A stretch of DNA of 64,000 nucleotides, from assembly GCF_900104745.1 (NCBI RefSeq), contig NZ_LT629732.1, positions 2,405,981-2,469,980 of the forward strand, in the 5' to 3' direction. The position numbers and the translations under genes are program-made. Each line of letters begins with the position of its first letter. Position 1 is the first letter of the stretch. The notes under the pieces were generated by a model. It was not told the origin of the DNA and did not search any database. It saw nothing but the letters and a program-made list of their open reading frames with translations. This stretch comes from Actinopolymorpha singaporensis. GTDB taxonomy: Bacteria > Actinomycetota > Actinomycetes > Propionibacteriales > Actinopolymorphaceae. Of the stretch, positions 61,661 through 64,000 are shown piece after piece.

Positions 61661-61927
61661 GCGCACGAGACCTCGGCGTGCGTGCGGAGACGACATGGGC
61701 CCGGCGCCGACTACGAAGCCTGAGGGCAGCGGCGCCGCGATTCGGGGGTTCAGCCGTCGACGTGACCGTTTGTGGTCCTGCACTGCCCTGCCCGTAATGA
61801 AATTTGAGTTCTACGATACGAAATCAGTCCTCTAGGTCCGGCGTCTCCGCCGAGCACCGCGGAGCACCCGTCGGCCTCCCCACGCGCGGACAGACGTGCA
61901 CGCTGACGACCCAGGAAGGGACGACGG
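61661..61927. promoter_or_regulatory. Intergenic region with an AT-rich patch upstream of the glycosidase-like gene
   Basis: Around 61796-61830 the DNA becomes AT-rich (AATGAAATTTGAG then TACGATACGAAATC), standing out from the surrounding GC. TACGAT is a plausible -10 box for the next gene. No operator is recognised. Confidence 0.45.
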
Positions 61928-64000
61928 ATGAGTGCTTCGGCCGGTCATGACCATGCCGCGACGGTCCTTGTTGTCGTGGACCCCACGAGTTCGGTGGCGA
62001 ACGAGTCTCCGGTGCGGTGGTCGGTCGACTACCTGGCCGAGACCCTGGAAGGGGCCGGCGTCGTCGTGCGGCGGCCGTCGGGCCGGCGAAGGGACCGGCA
62101 ACCGGACTCGCAGCAGGACTCCCAGCCGGACTCGCAGCCGGACTCGGCCGACGTGCTGATCCGGGTGGCAGGTGGGAACGCCGGTCCCGCGGAGTCCTTC
62201 GAGCTGAGCCGCCCGGACGGGGCCGACGGACAGGTGAGCGTGGCGGGAGCCGACGCGCGCGGTCTGGCGTACGGCGTGCTGGAGCTGGCCGACCGTGTGC
62301 GCTGTGCCGAGGACCCCGTTGCCGAGCTCCGCAGTACGGAGCCGGAGAGCAAGCAGCCGGCGACGCCGGTACGAAGCATCCTGCGGACGTTCACCAGCGA
62401 CGTGGAGGACAAGCCGTGGTTCTACGACCGGGACTTCTGGTCGGAGTACCTCACCGAGCTCGCTGTCAACCGGATCAACCGCTTCCAGCTGGCGTTCGGG
62501 ATGCAGTACAACTACGGGCATCACCCCGCGACGGAGAACTACTTCTGCTTCCCGTACCCCTTCCTGCTCGACGTTCCCGGCTTCGACGTCGGCGTAGGAA
62601 ACGTGCCGGCCGAGGAACGCGAGGCCAATCTCGCCACGCTGAGGTACATCAGCGACGAGGCGAAACGGAGAGGGATCCATTTCCAGTTGGGGCTGTGGAA
62701 CCACGCCGACGACCAGGGCGAGGGCTCGGCACCGCTGTATCCGGTCAGCGGCATCACCCCGGACAACCATGCGGCGTACTGCGCCGCCGCTCTCGACCTC
62801 CTGCTTCGGGAGTGCCCGTCGATCGACGGGCTGACGATGCGGGTGCACTACGAGGGCGGCATCCCGGAGCCTGACCACGAGGCGTTCTGGCAGACCGTGA
62901 TGGGGGCGGTCGCCGCTGTCGGACGCCCGATCGAGATCGACATGCACGCCAAGGGCGTGGACGAGGCGCTGCTCGACATCGCCCGCGGGACCGGATGCCG
63001 GGTGGTGGTCTCGGCGAAGTACTGGGCAGAGCACCAGGGCCTGCCGTACCACCAGACGACGATCCGCGAACGCGAACGTGCCACGAAGGAACCCGGAACC
63101 GGGCTGATGGCGATCACCGCGCACCAACGCCGGTTCACCCGTTACGGCTATGGCGACTTCCTGCGCGAAGGCAGCGACGTCGGGCTGCTGTTCCGCATCT
63201 GGCCCGGCACGCAGAAGGTGTTGCTCTGGGCAGATCCGGTCCTGGCCGCCGGGTACGGCCGGCTGGGCACGATCGGCGGTGCGCTGGGGATCGAGTGGTG
63301 CGAGCCCCTGAGTTTCAAGGGCCGCAAGAACACCGGGGAGCCGAACGGCAGAGATCCCTACGCCGATCCGGCGTTGCGGCTGGACGGGCAGGACTGGCGC
63401 AAGTACCGCTACTCCTACCGGCTGTGGGGGCGGCTGCTCTACGACCCGGACGCCGATCCTGAGCAGTGGCGGCGGTTCCTGCGGGCGGAGTTCGGTGACG
63501 CGGCCGAGGCCGTCGAGAACGCGTTGGCGCCGGCGAGCCGGGTGCTTCCGTTGGTCACCGTCGTGCACGGCATCGGCGCGTCGAACAACGGCTACTGGCC
63601 GGAGATGTACCTCAACATGCCGATCGCCGGCGGTCCCAACGCCGACCACTATCGCGGTGACACGGCGAGTCCGCCGACCTTCGGCGGGGTGAGCTCGTTC
63701 GACCCCAGCATGTTCTACCGGGTGGACGAGTACGCCGAGGACGTCGTGGCCGGCCGCCGCGACGGGCGGTACTCGCCGATGGAGGTGGCCGACTGGCTGG
63801 ACCGGCTCGCGGAGGAGGCCGAGCAGAATCTCGCGGTGGCGCGGGACAAGTCGGCACGGGCGGACGATCCGGAGTTCCGTCGGGTGGCGATCGACGTCGC
63901 GGCGCAGGCAGGGCTGGGCCGGTTCTTCGCCGGCAAGTTCCGGGCCGGTGTGGCGTACGCCCTGCACGAGCGCACCGGCGACGCCAGCCACCTGGGCGAA
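61928..64000 (+). CDS. Large glycosidase-like protein, 3' end outside the window
   Basis: ATG at 61928 after AGGAAGGGACGACGG; open for 691 codons to the window edge. The N-terminal 110 residues form an alpha/beta domain of the kind preceding GH20/GH67 barrels (SVAGADARGLAYGVLELADR), interrupted by a hydrophilic insert of about four DSQP-type repeats (62101-62148). The barrel follows: TELAVNRINRFQLAFGMQYN, ATLRYISDEAKRRGIHFQLG, CPSIDGLTMRVHYEGGIPEP with a candidate catalytic Glu, and AAVGRPIEIDMHAKGVDEAL. A helical region RYSPMEVADWLDRLAEEAEQ follows. No signal peptide. Exact family uncertain; alpha-glucuronidase-like architecture is my inference. Confidence 0.75.
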   Translation, partial: MSASAGHDHAATVLVVVDPTSSVANESPVRWSVDYLAETLEGAGVVVRRPSGRRRDRQPDSQQDSQPDSQPDSADVLIRVAGGNAGPAESFELSRPDGADGQVSVAGADARGLAYGVLELADRVRCAEDPVAELRSTEPESKQPATPVRSILRTFTSDVEDKPWFYDRDFWSEYLTELAVNRINRFQLAFGMQYNYGHHPATENYFCFPYPFLLDVPGFDVGVGNVPAEEREANLATLRYISDEAKRRGIHFQLGLWNHADDQGEGSAPLYPVSGITPDNHAAYCAAALDLLLRECPSIDGLTMRVHYEGGIPEPDHEAFWQTVMGAVAAVGRPIEIDMHAKGVDEALLDIARGTGCRVVVSAKYWAEHQGLPYHQTTIRERERATKEPGTGLMAITAHQRRFTRYGYGDFLREGSDVGLLFRIWPGTQKVLLWADPVLAAGYGRLGTIGGALGIEWCEPLSFKGRKNTGEPNGRDPYADPALRLDGQDWRKYRYSYRLWGRLLYDPDADPEQWRRFLRAEFGDAAEAVENALAPASRVLPLVTVVHGIGASNNGYWPEMYLNMPIAGGPNADHYRGDTASPPTFGGVSSFDPSMFYRVDEYAEDVVAGRRDGRYSPMEVADWLDRLAEEAEQNLAVARDKSARADDPEFRRVAIDVAAQAGLGRFFAGKFRAGVAYALHERTGDASHLGE

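Noticed and set aside
61832-63991. A minus-strand open frame of about 720 codons at the right end
   Set aside because: It is antisense to the glycosidase-like gene starting at 61928, which has a ribosome site and family-like composition. The minus-strand product shows typical shadow composition (Val/Arg/Gly-rich).

Overview
The window is high-GC DNA with frequent GTG/TTG starts, Tat and lipoprotein signals, a SigE-type sigma factor, HxlR, GntR/UTRA and LacI-type regulators and many secreted carbohydrate-active proteins. This fits a soil actinobacterium. A Propionibacteriales/Actinopolymorpha-like host is my guess from gene content only; no rRNA or tRNA gene was found to test it. No prophage, plasmid module or CRISPR array is visible.

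Layout. 1-8.3 kb is an eroded left arm: a frameshifted GxGYxYP glycoside-hydrolase-like gene cut by the window edge, a broken TIM-barrel hydrolase, a G5-domain lipoprotein, a broken PhyH dioxygenase, an intact Gfo/Idh/MocA oxidoreductase, transporter and GAF-like fragments, an intact carboxymuconolactone decarboxylase-like gene plus SDR, and an internally deleted IS630-type element. 8.9-17.6 kb holds a GH15 glucoamylase/trehalase-like enzyme, MBL and FAD-oxidoreductase fragments, small enzymes, and a secreted pair: a YncE-propeller/phosphoesterase and a lamin-tail-domain protein. 17.7-25.6 kb has fossil mosaics around a sulfatase and a zinc alcohol dehydrogenase, then a SigE sigma factor with a frameshifted membrane partner, a DHFR-like reductase and an M15-like secreted protein.

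25.7-39.1 kb is the carbohydrate core: a secreted zinc metalloprotease, a GH3 enzyme, two secreted proteins (one a Tat-exported TIM-barrel candidate), a broken phosphodiester glycosidase, and a compact minus-strand operon of solute-binding lipoprotein, two permeases, two Gfo/Idh/MocA oxidoreductases and a GntR/UTRA regulator. Palindromes upstream of the operon are candidate operators. The operon has no ATPase, so it probably uses a shared one encoded elsewhere.

39.4-50.4 kb is housekeeping-like: a DrrAB-type exporter, NmrA-like protein, DHFR-like protein divergent from an HxlR regulator across a perfect 21-bp inverted-repeat element, HhH membrane protein, DUF429, TRIC channel, FMN reductase, M20 amidohydrolase and a MASE1-only membrane protein. 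50.5-57.6 kb has a 702-residue secreted propeller protein, a translationally coupled pair of a 77-residue protein and an 806-residue membrane protein with a protein-kinase-like domain, a GAF protein and a secreted two-repeat protein. 57.6-64 kb returns to carbohydrate metabolism: a sugar isomerase/epimerase-like gene with an in-frame stop, a nitroreductase, a GH39 enzyme and a large glycosidase-like protein running off the right edge.

Two themes stand out. One is complex-glycan use: GH15, GH3, GH39, sulfatase, GxGYxYP, phosphodiester glycosidase, sugar ABC uptake and sugar oxidoreductases. The other is the density of broken genes and short fragments of unrelated genes fused end to end between intact genes, including a 33-nt stretch at 17.7 kb identical to part of the intact HxlR gene at 44.6 kb. 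The least explained intact locus is the 77-residue protein plus kinase-like membrane protein at 52.9-55.5 kb.
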